A stretch of DNA of 64,000 nt from NCBI GenBank assembly GCA_947846985.1, contig CANTUZ010000020.1, positions 6,421,459 to 6,485,458 on the forward strand, read 5' to 3'. The position numbers were made by a program, and so were the translations under genes. Origin of the DNA: Fratercula arctica. Lineage: Eukaryota; Chordata; Aves; Charadriiformes; Alcidae. This document shows positions 12,801 through 24,217 of the stretch, piece after piece. Within the stretch, counting starts at the first letter, position 1, and every line of letters begins with the position of its first letter. The notes under the pieces are model-generated. The model did not search any database. It was given only the letters and a program-made list of their open reading frames with translations, and was not told the DNA's origin.

Positions 12801-15800
12801 GAGAGACTGAGGTTTATTAAGAAATAGGGTGGGCAGCAAGAATAAATCACTTTAGGAACAAGGGCACCTGTTAAAGCCAAGTTATGTAATTCCCTGTTCC
12901 AACCCATTTTCATTCCCTGTTAACGTCAGTTGTAGGACACCGCTACGCCAGGCTCACAGAGCAGAGCTCCTCTTGCCTGTGAAGTACTCTGTACATTTTC
13001 CATAGGAAAATGGGGCAGACGTTACCCATGGGGATGTCGGTGTGGTTAAACTTCTCAGTGAGCAACTGCCATTTGCTAAACCGGACTGTGCTTCAGTTCT
13101 GAAGCACAGATACATCTCTTAGCCGTAACACCCAACGGCACATCTTTGCTTGAGCAGCCAGAAGAGACACTGGAAAGCAAGCTCTGAGGTTCTGCTCAAA
13201 ACACAAATAGAGGGCTCTGACCTGCAGCTTGGTTTTACCAGTGACCCCCAAATTCAGAGGCAACAGCAGAGATGGGGGTGCAGACACCAGTTGGACAAAC
13301 ATCCTGGGCATGGGGTTTAAGGAAATGAAGTTAATTTCTCTTGCCTAAAAGCAAGCACGTGGGTGCCTGCTTTCCTCCCCCGGTCTGTTCTCACATCATC
13401 ATCTCCCCTCAGCCAAACTTCATTTAAAATCTGCCAGGATGACAGTCTGCAAACCCATCCTGCACCAGCTCATCTCTACAGCCCGCACGCATCGCTGGGG
13501 TCCTCTTGCCTCTGCAACTTGTCTGCGAGGGAATGACACGATGTCTCCCAGCATATGTGTCAGTTTGCAGTCATGAGGCAAAAAAAAAAGATACAGAGAA
13601 TGGAGAAGGAGGAGAAAAAAAATTAATGGGAAATAGGCTTTTTATTCTGCACATTCACTGCAGGTAGGGACATATCCCTGCAGGAAAGAGCAGGGTGTGT
13701 CTGAATGCCAGAATGAGATGAGATAAGCACAGAGCAGCAACTCGTGGTTGCCTGGTTGCCGTATTACCTTCAACAGGTCGGGAATACAAATTATTCAGTG
13801 CAAACCCCTGACGTGATGAAGTAATACCCAAAACTAGAAGCCCTGCTTTGAGCAGCGCTTGGATCTCCCGCAGTCCCATCCGACCACAATTATTTCATGA
13901 TTTTGTGGATGCATTTTTCTGTGTAAAAAACCTGAGTTTGACAGATGATGTGGGTCTAGAAGGCAAATGAGTTAGGAGGCACAGCGGCTTTTCAGCATGC
14001 CCTCCCCTGTTCCAACAAGTCTAGGGCCCGCTGAAGCACCCGGCAGGCAGCACATTTTGGATCAGTACCGAGCTCCCTGACCGACTCACGCAGGTGGGCA
14101 AGCAGATGTAACCATCCGACGGTAGCAATAAGGCAGACAGAAGCATTAGTCTTGCACATACTCTCTTTCGCAGACATTGGCCTGTATTTTTGGAAGCAGC
14201 CAAAGACGACTCAGTGCTGAGACACCACAGGGAGAGATGCTACAGACCAAGCCTTGCCAGGCAGCTGCGACCATCCATCAGCAGGAGGAGGAATCCTCTG
14301 CCAGGCCGGGAGCTCTCCTGCTCCACGGCTCACACTCCCCTCCCACTAACTCATTTAGGGATTAGGCTTCTCCGGTACCCCTTGTCTTGATTCCTACCTG
14401 GATGACCCCATGTCACCACAACACAAGGGGTGATAAAGGTGACTTCCCACCCTTCATTCCTCATATCCACCAAGTGCCCGTGAAAGGCAGGTGAGACAAG
14501 GCAGAAAATCTTGGTCCTTGACCTTATGCAAACAACATTTTAACATGCAAAGTCTCCCAGGATCAGGGCGTAAGGAGCCACATAGTCACCACACACACAG
14601 ACTGCTCCGCTGTAGGATGCAGGAGACAGAGCAGCAACACGAGCACAAGGACACCCAGCTTCGCTCCTCTCTTGCCTGTTCTTTGGCAAAAGCTTTCACG
14701 GCGATGTGCAGGGTGCTTTGGGTACTCTTCAAAATTAATAAAACATCCAGAAAAGTCCGTAGCTATTTTCTAGTTCTGAATATGCCTAAGCTGAAGGCAT
14801 TGCACAAGCCCAGAGGAAAGAAACGCTCTCCCTCCAGAGAAGCGTTAATCCTGCTGGATGCGAACACGCCACGGCACGGGTACCAGCAGCAAAGCAAAGC
14901 ATCAAAGGCGTGCACAGCCCTCGTGCTGTCACCTGGGAGGGCCAGGCCAGGCGAGGGACCAGGAACCTGCTAATCCACGTGAAAGCCACACCGTCCCTTC
15001 CCTTGGCTAGAGCTAGGCAGTGTGAGCTGCTCCATATTCCTACCAAAGTGCTACGTTTAGCATTTAAATAAAGAGATGAGTTAACCTGAATCACACCTTG
15101 GTCAATGAGAGTCTTTCCACACACATCAGCGCCTTTATGACTTCAAATCCAGGCTCACTTATTTTTCTGTTTTATTTTCAGTTTCCCTCTTGCTTTTCCT
15201 TTCCCTGCTGACTCCAACAGCCATTTCCCAAGCGCTAAGTGGTTTCCAAGCCAGACCATTGGTCTGCCCGGTTTCCACCCCCCATCACTTTTCTAATCAT
15301 CGCTGCAGTTCCCTGCGCTATAAATGGCAATGCTGAGTGTCCCTCTTGGATTTCACTAGACTGAGCCTACAGCCAAGGAATGGAGCAATCAGTAGTGCAA
15401 AGTATAAAGGTTAGACGGATTTGGAGCTGGAGCAGACAATGGAGCAGAGGCTGAAATCCATGCCCACAGCGAGTGACCCACCAGAATTGCAAAAGAGGAC
15501 CCTGGGGCCAGCATGGGCTGGTGGCGGGGCCAGACAGCCTGTGCCCGCCAGCTGCCAGCGAGAGCAACCCCTCATCCCATGCCCTCTGCTGAGACTGCAA
15601 AACCGACTCCAAATTTGTACCCATTTGGCAACAAAACAAGAGCAAGACTTGTAACACAAAAAAAAAAAAAGTCCTAAGAGTCAATAAATTACATGCGCTT
15701 ACTTTTTATGGGAAGGGAATAGGAAAATTGAGTTCAGGGGATTAATTTTTGCTTAAATTAGGGAAGTAGAAAAAGGGAGGAAAAAATCAGGAAATGCTCA

Positions 15801-18330
15801 ATGCATAGGGATTTCTCCTGCAACGAGAGAAACACTCCCATCAGCCATTACAGCTGCAGAACAGAAATAAGGGTCTTTGAGGAATTTGCTAGCAGGAATG
15901 ATGCATCTCTCATTTCAGTAAAGGAAACGATCACATATACGTCCCAAAGCTAGAATTGGAGAATCCAACTTAACTATCAGCGTTAATTGTTCCATACCCA
16001 TTTTAACCCTGGTACTTGTAAGGCAAGGAATAAGGAATATGAAAACTGAATAGTTTAGGGACTTGAAGACTAGAAGAGATTGCTGCAGTCTTGCTCTCTG
16101 CCTTCCTCCGCAGCGCCACCACAAGACCTCGCTCACTAATTCTGGACCGAATGGATCATTTCTGCTCAGGTACATCGCAGCCATCAGAGAGACGCCCAGT
16201 CTCCACTTCAAAGATTACAAATGATGCAGATGATCACAACTGAAGGCCCTTCGGAGTGATCTCTCAAGGACAGGCAAAGAGAATAACTCGCCCACTCCAG
16301 CTGGTATTAGGACAACCAGCTCAATCAAGGTTTTGCAGACACTCGTTTCCTACAGCACAAGCCCCCTCTTCAAGTAAAAGTCACTGTCAAAAGTCAATGT
16401 TAAGTGAAGATTTCAGAGGTATGTTTATGTACAGTTTTCCTCAAGTATAAAAGAAATTGGGAAGAAAAACAAAATTAAGTCAGAGCAGAAATAATTGCTT
16501 GCTTTTTTCCTGTCCATGGGCCACAGCACCCGTGAGACGCAGCAAGGCTTTGCCGGGGAGGTGAGCAAACAGCTCCCAGAGAAGCGAGTGGGAGCCTGAG
16601 CGGAGGAAACGCCTGACCGCAACTGTCAGCCTGGCAAACGCCCTGGCAAAGGACAGAGGCTGCAGCCAGCCCAGATCCAGGAGGATGTGATGCTCATGCC
16701 CATCCAGGCCAGGGAGCTGCCCCAGTTCCACACCAACCAGCAGCTCCCAGCCATCCCTGAGCCCACAGAGGGGTGAAAATCTCTCCAGCCCAGCGAGAAC
16801 ACCGGCCCTGTAACCCACGCACTTACTGCCACATCTTTGCCTTCAGCTTGAAGGGGAATTAAAAGCAGAACGCTGACTCACTCGAGCTGGATTTCACTGC
16901 AGAAAACACCACCTCACTGGAGGTCTGCCATTTCCTTTCCTCTCCAGCATCTCTTCCAAGACCCTCTTTGCCTGTCCTGCATTGAACCCACTTTCTTTCA
17001 AGCTCCTCCGCAGCAGTTACAGGGTTAACATTGCCAGAGCGACAGAGGAAGCACTTTAGGAAGTGCTCACATCAGGGACATCACCCCTGCAGCCTTCTGC
17101 TCCGTGCTGAGGCATACTTATCCTTAAACTCTTACTCTGATTTGGTGGCAGCTTTGGAGCCTGGGAATCCACAGCTGGCTGAAACGTTATCCTCCCGAGC
17201 ACGATCCCCTGCCTCCGCACAACCAGTGTAATTGAAAACAGTTGTTTGGCTCAGAAGCTTTTCCAAGTCTTTGTGAAAGACCTGAAATGTTCCCATTTTT
17301 GACAAGTGAAATATGAGTTTAGTTTATAACTAAAAAGTCGGGGGATAGGAAGACTTAGGACATTTTGGATGAAAAAGCTTCCGTTTTGCCTTCAGTGCTT
17401 CACACCAGAGCTTTGCTGCCTTTTCCCTGCCGCTGCATTCGTGCTCAGCTCCTCTTCTCGACCATGGGGCTTGAGAGGACACCACAGACGGTGCAATGAC
17501 CCAGCATGGTTGGAAGGGGCATAAATACCTGAAATAAGTTAAACGCATCCCTGCACAAGGGTAGGAAGGATAGGATGGGTTAAGGCTTTAGCATCCCTAC
17601 GTGAGGTTTAGGAGCGCGGAGGTGAACGTACCTCTCCGTGGGGTGTGCAGTACATCTCAGGTTTGGTGAGGCCACAGGTGGAGGATGCTCTCAGGTGGTG
17701 GGCTCGTCCCAGCAAGAGGTCTCCGGCAGCGGGGTAGCAGGCTCCCTCAGAGCAGGTTCGCTGTGCACCCACCAGCCACGGGGCAGCTGGAACAGCAGGA
17801 AAACAGGACTCAGGGTTGTGTCATGGTGGCACACGGACATCAGCCAGCATGACTGCTGTTTTCTACAATAGACTAACTACTGACCTACACAACGCATATG
17901 CCAAAAGGACATAGGTATTTTGCCCCTGAATTACCTTTATTTTTATTAAGTGCTTTGTACTAACAGATATTTCTGAAGCTCTTCTTTGCCATGTCCGCAG
18001 TGTTTGGGCTGCAGGGATGCTCAGTCCCCTGCCCATCACACTGAACAGCCCCGTTAGCTGTCCCCCGTTTGCCCACACAGGCAGCCCTACAGCCGGCTGC
18101 TCAGGACAGAGACCAGCCTTTTGCCACACACCCGCACTGTTATCAAATACCAGACTCCCAGCTGCTGCCACAACACTGCTACTAACACGGAGCTTACATT
18201 AGCAACTTTTCTAGTTAGTTAGCTTCCCCCGTATCCTTTTAGAAACACTGTATGGAGAGTCTTACCCAGGAGGACAAATAATGCCCATGGCCAAAGCTGG
18301 CAGCGAGACTCCATACCGCCAAGGACACAC
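599..18330 (-). CDS. LAMB3: Laminin subunit beta-3, 5' part of gene (exons 2-16)
   Basis: Beta chain of laminin-332, the secreted heterotrimer that anchors epithelial cells to the basement membrane through hemidesmosomes. Coding exons in transcript order: 18266-18314, 17632-17786, 8605-8719, 8321-8394, 7684-7866, 7209-7272, 6701-6876, 5921-6044, 5337-5525, 5088-5243, 4478-4674, 3425-3536, 2543-2915, 1866-2026, 599-807. All joins keep phase and give 2337 nt (779 codons) without a stop. Predicted layout: signal peptide about 1-25, laminin N-terminal domain about 26-253, cysteine-rich LE repeats about 254-575, then the coiled-coil arm. Motifs such as [23 protein letters not shown] and [12 protein letters not shown] match my memory of human LAMB3, and the 373-nt exon falls where human exon 14 lies. 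The rest of the coiled coil, stop and 3'UTR are outside the window to the left. The first, non-coding exon was not identified. Identity is very secure; single boundaries rest on consensus and phase. Confidence 0.96.
808..1865 (-). other. LAMB3 intron 15, no feature seen
   Basis: A 1.06-kb intron between exons 15 and 16. No repeat family, RNA gene or additional exon was recognised. Confidence 0.6.
1866..2026 (-). CDS. LAMB3: LAMB3 exon 15: coiled-coil arm
   Basis: Encodes residues 656-709: [32 protein letters not shown] and KKTQFETS, compatible with an alpha-helical coiled coil. Acceptor CCCAG, donor CAG|GTACAG, 161 nt. Confidence 0.92.
2543..2915 (-). CDS. LAMB3: LAMB3 exon 14: last LE repeat and start of coiled-coil arm
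   Basis: At 373 nt this is the longest LAMB3 exon here (residues 532-655). It begins with ECDCDF and [18 protein letters not shown], ending the LE array around residue 575. A heptad-like region rich in L, Q, E and S follows. Size and position correspond to human exon 14. A TG/TA microsatellite sits about 70 nt upstream of its acceptor in transcript sense. Confidence 0.94.
2983..3049. repeat. CA/TA compound microsatellite
   Basis: Roughly ten CA units followed by TA tracts with CA interruptions. It lies in LAMB3 intron 13, so the transcript carries TG and TA repeats about 70-130 nt upstream of the exon 14 acceptor. Confidence 0.95.
3425..3536 (-). CDS. LAMB3: LAMB3 exon 13: LE repeat
   Basis: Encodes residues 495-531: [16 protein letters not shown] and [14 protein letters not shown]. 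Acceptor CCTCAG, donor CAG|GTAGGG, 112 nt. Confidence 0.93.
3537..4477 (-). other. LAMB3 intron 12, no feature seen
   Basis: Intron between exons 12 and 13. AT-rich around 3880-4090. No additional exon or repeat recognised. Confidence 0.55.
4478..4674 (-). CDS. LAMB3: LAMB3 exon 12: LE repeats
   Basis: Encodes residues 429-494: [34 protein letters not shown] and a following CGCHPHG module. Acceptor TTTCAG, donor CAG|GTACTG, 197 nt. Confidence 0.94.
5088..5243 (-). CDS. LAMB3: LAMB3 exon 11: LE repeat
   Basis: Encodes residues 377-428: [32 protein letters not shown] and [16 protein letters not shown]. Acceptor TCCAG. Donor CGCA|GTGAGT; taking the cut one base later would break phase with exon 12. 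Confidence 0.94.
5337..5525 (-). CDS. LAMB3: LAMB3 exon 10: LE repeat
   Basis: Encodes residues 314-376: [17 protein letters not shown], then a [17 protein letters not shown] stretch typical of LE modules. TTTAG acceptor, GTGAGT donor, 189 nt. Confidence 0.93.
5921..6044 (-). CDS. LAMB3: LAMB3 exon 9: LE1-LE2
   Basis: Encodes residues 273-313, [17 protein letters not shown] followed by [15 protein letters not shown] and HECQR, with the LE cysteine spacing. Donor GTATGG is slightly unusual; it was chosen over the nearby GCGAGT because phase and the following CNCNGHS require it. Confidence 0.92.
6701..6876 (-). CDS. LAMB3: LAMB3 exon 8: end of LN domain, start of LE1
   Basis: Encodes residues 214-272. 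[15 protein letters not shown] and [17 protein letters not shown] close the LN domain, and [12 protein letters not shown] opens the first laminin EGF-like repeat at about residue 254. Acceptor ACAG, donor GTGAGC. Confidence 0.94.
7209..7272 (-). CDS. LAMB3: LAMB3 exon 7: LN domain, short exon
   Basis: A 64-nt exon for residues 193-213 ([18 protein letters not shown], then TID). Acceptor CTCAG follows a long pyrimidine tract (an A15 run on the plus strand). Donor GTAAGT is near perfect. Confidence 0.9.
7684..7866 (-). CDS. LAMB3: LAMB3 exon 6: LN domain core
   Basis: Encodes residues 132-192 in phase 0 on both sides (183 nt). Contains [19 protein letters not shown], the most conserved LN signature, and [15 protein letters not shown] acceptor and GTAGGA donor. 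Confidence 0.95.
8321..8394 (-). CDS. LAMB3: LAMB3 exon 5: LN domain, weak donor
   Basis: Encodes residues 107-131, [19 protein letters not shown] followed by ILLHFR, the beta-strand segment before the MLIERS motif. The acceptor CCGCAG is good. The donor AGG|GTTCGT departs from consensus at several positions, but it is the site that keeps phase and human-like sequence into exon 6. Confidence 0.87.
8605..8719 (-). CDS. LAMB3: LAMB3 exon 4: LN domain
   Basis: Encodes residues 69-106: [11 protein letters not shown], then the HRVENV and RWWQSQN motifs shared by laminin beta LN domains. TTCCAG acceptor, GTGAGT donor, 115 nt, leaving one base of phase for exon 5. Confidence 0.94.
8720..17631 (-). 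other. LAMB3 intron 3, 8.9 kb, no gene recognised
   Basis: The largest intron of the window. It holds homopolymer runs (a T-rich run at about 11407-11436, A runs near 15658-15670), an AP-1 consensus at 16874-16880 and otherwise unique-looking sequence. Two GC-rich open stretches (about 9390-9800 and 16480-16820, minus strand) look protein-like by eye but match no family I know and have no splice context. No tRNA, transposon or internal gene was recognised. Confidence 0.55.
17632..17786 (-). CDS. LAMB3: LAMB3 exon 3: end of signal peptide, start of laminin N-terminal domain
   Basis: Encodes residues 17-68, including TCSEGACYP and the segment [19 protein letters not shown], hallmarks of laminin beta-chain LN domains. 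CCAG acceptor, GTACG donor, 155 nt. It is separated from exon 4 by the largest intron in the window (8.9 kb). Confidence 0.93.
18266..18330 (-). CDS. LAMB3: LAMB3 exon 2: 5'UTR end, ATG and signal peptide start
   Basis: The ATG is at 18314-18312 and the exon encodes [16 protein letters not shown] plus one base, ending at a GTAAGA donor. It begins a hydrophobic signal peptide that runs on into the next exon (AAPWLVGAQ). A CTAG acceptor at 18334-18331 leaves 16 nt of 5'UTR before the ATG, so at least one non-coding exon must lie further right. This matches the human arrangement, where exon 1 is untranslated. Confidence 0.85.
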
Positions 18331-20807
18331 CTAGGGAAGAATTTGCAGCATGAGCTAAAATGAGCAAAAAATGCCAGTCTAAAGCTCAGTCCAGGTCCTT
18401 CACATTCTTTCTCAGTTTACAGGGAGATAATTTTAATTGATCTACAACAGAATAACATAAGCGAAAAATCAAGAATCATGGAGAGGAAAACCAGATGCTC
18501 AGATTGTATTTGTTTTTAATGTACAAAGAATCCCAGCTTCTCATCTAACTCATGAAGCATGCACAAGATTCTCCTAAAGTGTATACGAGATTGCCCTCTT
18601 CCCCAACACTATCTTTGGATCGTTGTGTAATTGCTGAGGTGAACCACAGGTACCAGCACGGCACCTCGCTCTCAGCAGAGCCGTAACCTCTGGCTGCCCG
18701 GCTCCCCGGGCACACTGAGAAGCCGCAGCCCCAGCAGCACGATCCGCGGCGGGCAGGGAGCCAGCGCCGATGCCAGGTCGCAACACACGGCCAAGAACGA
18801 TGCCCTAAGGAGTGTGCACACCCACACCCCCCGCGCATCCCCCCAGCCGCCTCTTCCCCCGCACGCTGCACTTTCTGTTCTCCAGCCCCACCCTTTGCCC
18901 TGCGTTTCCAGAATCGACTCCAGACCAAAACTCGTCACCGCACGCAATGGCCCAAAGTCTTGTTCTACGAAAAGAAGAAACCCATAAACAATCGCTGTAA
19001 AATACATGTCTCCTGCAGGCTCTCTGTGGGAAAGCCCTGCAGAACAGCCCAGGGGAGGCAGAGCTGCCAGAAACCTCACCTGCCCTCTTCCCTGCGTGGG
19101 TGGGAGCACCGTCCCCGGTCCCCGTGGTGTCCCTGGCTCGCAGCGATGGCTTTCTCCCCCCGTACCACCCAGCAGCCAATCTGCGACTGCAGGAGCCCTC
19201 TGAGCGGCGGTTCTCTCCTCTCCCGGCTTTTAACAGGCAGCTGCCTCACCTGGGAGAGAAGGTGCCTGTGGGTGCAGTAACGATAAAGGGAGTGATTCAG
19301 GGATCTTCAGACATACACACCCAGTTACCGTATAACTCACAACAGCTCCTAGACAGGGCATACGGCCGCAAACATAACTCACTCCGGACGAGGATGACGG
19401 CAGCGTGAACCAGCTGCTCTGCAGGTAACCAGCAAGTGAAAGCCCATCTGTAGGTAACCCCACCCAGGGCTCGCGTGGCCACTGCCAGGACATCGCCGAG
19501 CCAGACTGAAACCAGCTCCCTCCAGAGCCGCTGCACGGCTGGGCACCAGGGCATGTACCGAGTATTTATCCACCCTCTCAGACAGGTTTTGCATATCGTG
19601 CTTGGCATCACAATGACAAGGCAGCCACTATCAGCACCTCAACTTGACCATTTAAAGCCTAATTCAGGATATCCACGTGAGTTATAATGACACCGTGTAT
19701 TCACATATCAGACTTCAGCCCAAAGGCGACCTCAAGCGCGGTGACTGGGCTTTACAGGCAGACGGTCACGCAGCCCCGCTCCTGGCTGCAGCACTGGAAT
19801 TCCTCAAGACACAAAACTACCTAAAATGAGCTTGAGGATTATCTACAAAATGCAATCCTGTGAACTCACCAGCTCTGAAAACAGTCAAAAAGTCAAATTT
19901 TTTAGAAATATAATTCTTGTTTGGGTATCTAGCTGCATGCCCAGCTGATGAGGAGCCCTTCTCCCCTACTTCGGACCTAATTCAGAGCTCTCCTGCACAT
20001 GACATGTTTCAGTGGCCGCTGTTCCTTTACATGAGTATTAATGGAAACAGTACCATAAGTTTATTTTTTTTGCTGTGCCAGAAAAGTAACAAATTTTTAA
20101 CAAATCTGTTTAAACTGCCAATTGTTGGGTGAATGTAGGTGGGAGTGAAGCTCAGCAGGCTGCAGCCCCACACACACACACACAGGGCTCCCGGGCACTG
20201 CTCATGTGCTGCATTTCAGCTAAAACGCGGGTTTTCATCCTCAGAAAAACTCGCATCAAACCTTTTCCATTTACTTTACTGAAATGACCCCAAAATCACA
20301 TCCTCTCCCATACTGGCCAGGGGCTCAGCAGACCACGTCAGACAACTCCGGATCTCTGCTCCCGTTGCTTTGCTGTGCGTGCTACCTACCTCCCCGTCCC
20401 CACGCTGAGCGACACGGGCGCATGCAAGTTGAGGATCAGGAGCTCAGAGAAAGAGGACACGCACAAAAAATATTGTCCCTAAGGCTACAGTATGTGAAAG
20501 ATTGGCTCGGCTTCCGCCTGCGCCGAGGCGTGCCCGCAGCGCTGGGTGTGCCTGCCCTTACCCTGTTACTGCTCAGCAATGCAGTAACACCACATTCCTC
20601 CTCCTGCAGTGAAGATGCCTCCTCCCCACCTCAGCTGGCAGCAAAAAGGAAGAGGGAAGAAACACTGGAACATTTTACAGAGAAAGCGAGAGAGGAGACA
20701 CGCCGCGAGCTGCTGACACCATTCCTGCAGGCTGGCCGTGAGCGCAGCCCTGCGCAGGCAAACCCATCACCAGCGGAACCTCGTGTGGTGCAGTGCTAAC
20801 ACCTACC

Positions 20808-21321
20808 TGTCCCGGTTTCGGCTGGGAGGGAGTTAATTCCAGTAGCTGCTGTGTTCTGGATTTAGTACAATAATAATGCTGATAACACGTATCATTTTAG
20901 CTGTTGCTAAGTGATGTTTACATTAGTCAAGGACTTTCTCAGCTTCCCACAGAAGCTGAGCGGGAGCAGGGACAGGACAAGCTGGCCAAAGGAATATTCC
21001 CTACCATAGACATCATGCTCAGTACATTCATGGGGGCTGGCCACGGGAGCAGGAATCCACGGTCACTGCTTGGGACAGGCTGGGCAACCGATCACCAGGT
21101 GGTGAGAGCAACTTGTATTGTATCACTTTGTGTATTTTTTTACCATCGTTATTATTTTCCTCTTCCATTACTGTTCTATTAAACTGTCTTTATCTCAACC
21201 TACGAGTTTTGCGTTTTTTTCCACCCACTCCTTTTCTCCCTCTTCTCCCTCCCCTACAGGGGATGGGGAGCGAGCGAGCGGCTGTGTGGTCCTAGTTGCT
21301 GGCTGGGGTTAAACCCTGACA
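20808..21321 (+). mobile_element. Solo LTR of an avian endogenous retrovirus
   Basis: A 514-bp element beginning TGTC and ending ...TTAAACCCTGACA, the TG...CA ends of an LTR. Near the middle of the right half is an ATTAAA poly(A) signal (21178-21183) followed by a pyrimidine-rich stretch. The flanks CTACC (20803-20807) and CTACG (21322-21326) look like a 5-bp target duplication with one change. The start (CCGGTTTCGGCTGGG) and end (GCTGGGGTTAAACC) match, from memory, an LTR family widespread in neoavian birds. No internal retroviral genes are present, so it is a recombined solo LTR. Exact family not determined. Confidence 0.85.
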
Positions 21322-24199
21322 CTACGCCAGGCTCTGCCAGAAATCACATCAAACTCTCTAACTTCCTCCTCTGGTGGAGTGACCATCATGGAGAAGGCAA
21401 AGGAGAGGACGGTTTGGGTTTCTGCAAAGCTGACGATGATGCTGGATGTGGCACTCTTGCAAGCCTCGGCTAAACGTCCACTTGCTGGGTGCCTGGTGTA
21501 AAGCCATACCCCACAGCACTGGTAGCCAAACCAGGAGGCTGAAGCTGCTCTTGGAAAGACTGTAAATGCCACCTATTGATCCCGCCAGAGCCAGCAATGC
21601 TGAGCATTAATACACCCTGAAATAGTGATGCTCCACCCCAAATTACTGTAAAGCATGGGACACTGTAGTTCTGCCACACAAATAAGGGTAGGACTGGAAA
21701 ATCCTACCTCAACCACAACCTGTTTGAAAGAGTTATCCAAAATACCTTGATCCATCCTTTCCTCTGCCAGCCTGCCCGCAGTGACTTGCCAAAGCAAAGT
21801 AAAACCATCACCTGGAATTTCAGGCTCTGCAAGTCCAAATAACATAAGCAAGGAATAGTCTCATTTACAGCACATCTACTGCCAATCAATAAAAGCACAA
21901 AAGAAAAGAAGCAGCTGTGATCAGCTGGGTGCTCAGGGACAGTGTGGCTGGGCGCAGGGGACCCCAGACACAGCCCGTGCCCCTGACGGGACTCAGGAGG
22001 CTCGAACGCTGCTCCAGGCTGTACGCTGCCCGCTTTACCATGCACAGATGACAGCATCATCCTCAGTACAGGGAGTGAAGATGTGTTACAGACTGAGACA
22101 CATCAAGACAGCAGGGCCAGCTACATACAGAGGAGATACAACGGTAAAAATGCACTACCAAAAAAAAAAAAAAAAAAAAGTTGGAGCAATCCTCTGTGAT
22201 CAGCGGGAGGGAGAAGAAAGATGCTCTCAGGACTTCCAATGCCTTTTCAGTTCAGCCTACAGCTGCACCAGTCTCTGCCGAGCTGTGTCAGAGCCCACAG
22301 GCCTCAGAGGGCTGGGTAAGACATTCCCCAGAAAACAAATAAAACTAGCTCCTGCAGGAAATTGTGCCCTGAGTCATGGGACATGCCCTGCCCTAACATG
22401 GCGTTAGGGGACACTACTCTGCTGGAAGCATCTTCTCCAGGATGAGACGCGCGATCAGATCCTGAGGAGCTCCCGCTCCCAACTGCACTGTCACAGAGCT
22501 GCTGCCTCCTCGCCCCCAGTGATGTTCATGTGGGCAGGATAATTTGAGCTCCTGCTCTGTGGTGCGTGTCTGTGATCCGCTAAGCAGCTTCTCTATCCTA
22601 TCCCAGAGGTGCTCATCACAGGCAGAAAAGCTCCACAACTTGCGATCCTGTACTGGTGGCAATGGGCTGGCATCAGAAGATCTTAGTGCCAGTGGTGAGC
22701 TGACATCCCTTCTGCACCGGCAGCAACCAAAAAAGATGCTGCTGGGATGGTTTTAAGTTTCAGGTGGAAAGAGATCACAGCATTGAGAACAGAAATGCAT
22801 CACAGCCAGCTGTTTAAAAGCTAATCTCCCCCTAAAAACGAGGGAGGGTACAGCACAGCCCTGCCAGCTGGGCACGCGTGTGTCACTCGGTGTCACAAGC
22901 TCACATTCTGCAATGGCTAATACCTGCCAAGCCTCTGCTTTTATAATTAGGGTCCTCAGCCGGCCGGGCAGCCAGAGCCCCGCTGCCACGTGCGGTCAGA
23001 TTCCCCGTACTCTTTCTAGGCTCCGATGAGCCACGGCGGAGGGAGGGAGGGAAGGAGGCACCACGGGTTCGTTATCCTTGGGCAGCTCCCGGGTACTGCA
23101 CCAGAGTGAACTCGTAACAAATGCGCTCAGGCGGTGGCAGCCGAAGTTGAAAAGGATGTGACTCCTGCATGAGTAGCTCTGTTTTACTTCCTCTGATGTG
23201 CCACTTGCTTTCTGCTCGGATTAAAGGCACATGAGGACTTTAGTCCTTTGGGAGCTTTTCCAAGGACACCGTCTGAGTACAGTAGCTTTCAATTCGGTTG
23301 TTGAGGTATGACAGCAGTTAGTCAGCACTGACCAGTCTGGAATGATCATGTTCAATTAGTTTTTAACATCTCTCTGGAGTTCAGAGGAACACAAAGGTAA
23401 CTGGAAGTCAGGGGCAGAGCACTGCATGCAAGAACACTTAATCTCTTGAAACGCAAAACCTCCATTAAGGAAAAAGGATGCTAATTGAGTATAATTTTAT
23501 AGCTTGAGCATATCAACATTAAACAATACTTAATGCTGCTGTTACATTTTTCATTGAAGGATTAATAAATGCCTGAAACACAATTCCCAAAAGCACATTT
23601 GCTCTATGGGCAGCTGCAGAGGGGCGATCTGCTTGGTGATGTGGAGCAGGATTTCGGCACAAGTGAGGGCAGACTCCAGAGTCCCAGTCCCTGCCTTCCC
23701 AGCGCTGGGATGAAACCCCAAACGCTCTCTGTCATTAGACCTGGCACAGCCCATGTGCACCTTGTCAGACACATGCAAACGTTTGCGGCAAAAGCCTGGA
23801 AGGAGGTACGAGACCTGGAGCTGGAAGCACGGGAGCTGCATGGGAAAAGGTAAACTTGGGAAGGTTTTGTCAGGGGTAAGAAATGCTGTCCCATGTTGCA
23901 ACTTTGACAACTCTGCTGATTTCAGTAAGAAAACAATGTTTCCTCCACCTAATCTTTTCATTTCCCATTTTAATTAGAACCCACCAGCAAACCACCTCCG
24001 CGTTCCACCATATGCAGATGATTTAAAACACTGACTTCACTAATTGTCTTGTTTTCTTTTAAAAGCATTTCCAATTCATGGCCTGAAAACCCTTCACCTG
24101 CTCTGAAAGCAAATAAAACTTTGAACCGAAACCCAGCTGACCTAGTTCAGGTTTAAATTCAAGCCACGCTGGGAGCTGGGCCAGCAGGCAGTGCCGCTC

Positions 24200-24217
24200 T
24201 GACTCAGCCTACGTCAG
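24200..24217. promoter_or_regulatory. AP-1 consensus next to CRE-like half site
   Basis: TGACTCA at 24200-24206 followed by TACGTCAG at 24210-24217. AP-1 sites are known to drive human LAMB3, and this pair is upstream of the gene, but single short motifs occur by chance. Confidence 0.25.

Noticed and set aside
16480..16818. 112-codon minus-strand open reading in LAMB3 intron 3
   Set aside because: It looks somewhat protein-like (Leu-rich) but is open on both strands due to GC content, has no known motif, and no neighbouring exon. It may be an old repeat I do not recognise.
20284..20799. 171-codon plus-strand open reading next to the solo LTR
   Set aside because: Low-complexity composition, no family similarity, no splice or promoter context. 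It is not retroviral internal sequence.
21410..21720. Continuation of retroviral sequence after the LTR
   Set aside because: No primer-binding site or gag-like reading follows the LTR end, and target-duplication-like bases sit at both ends, fitting a solo LTR.
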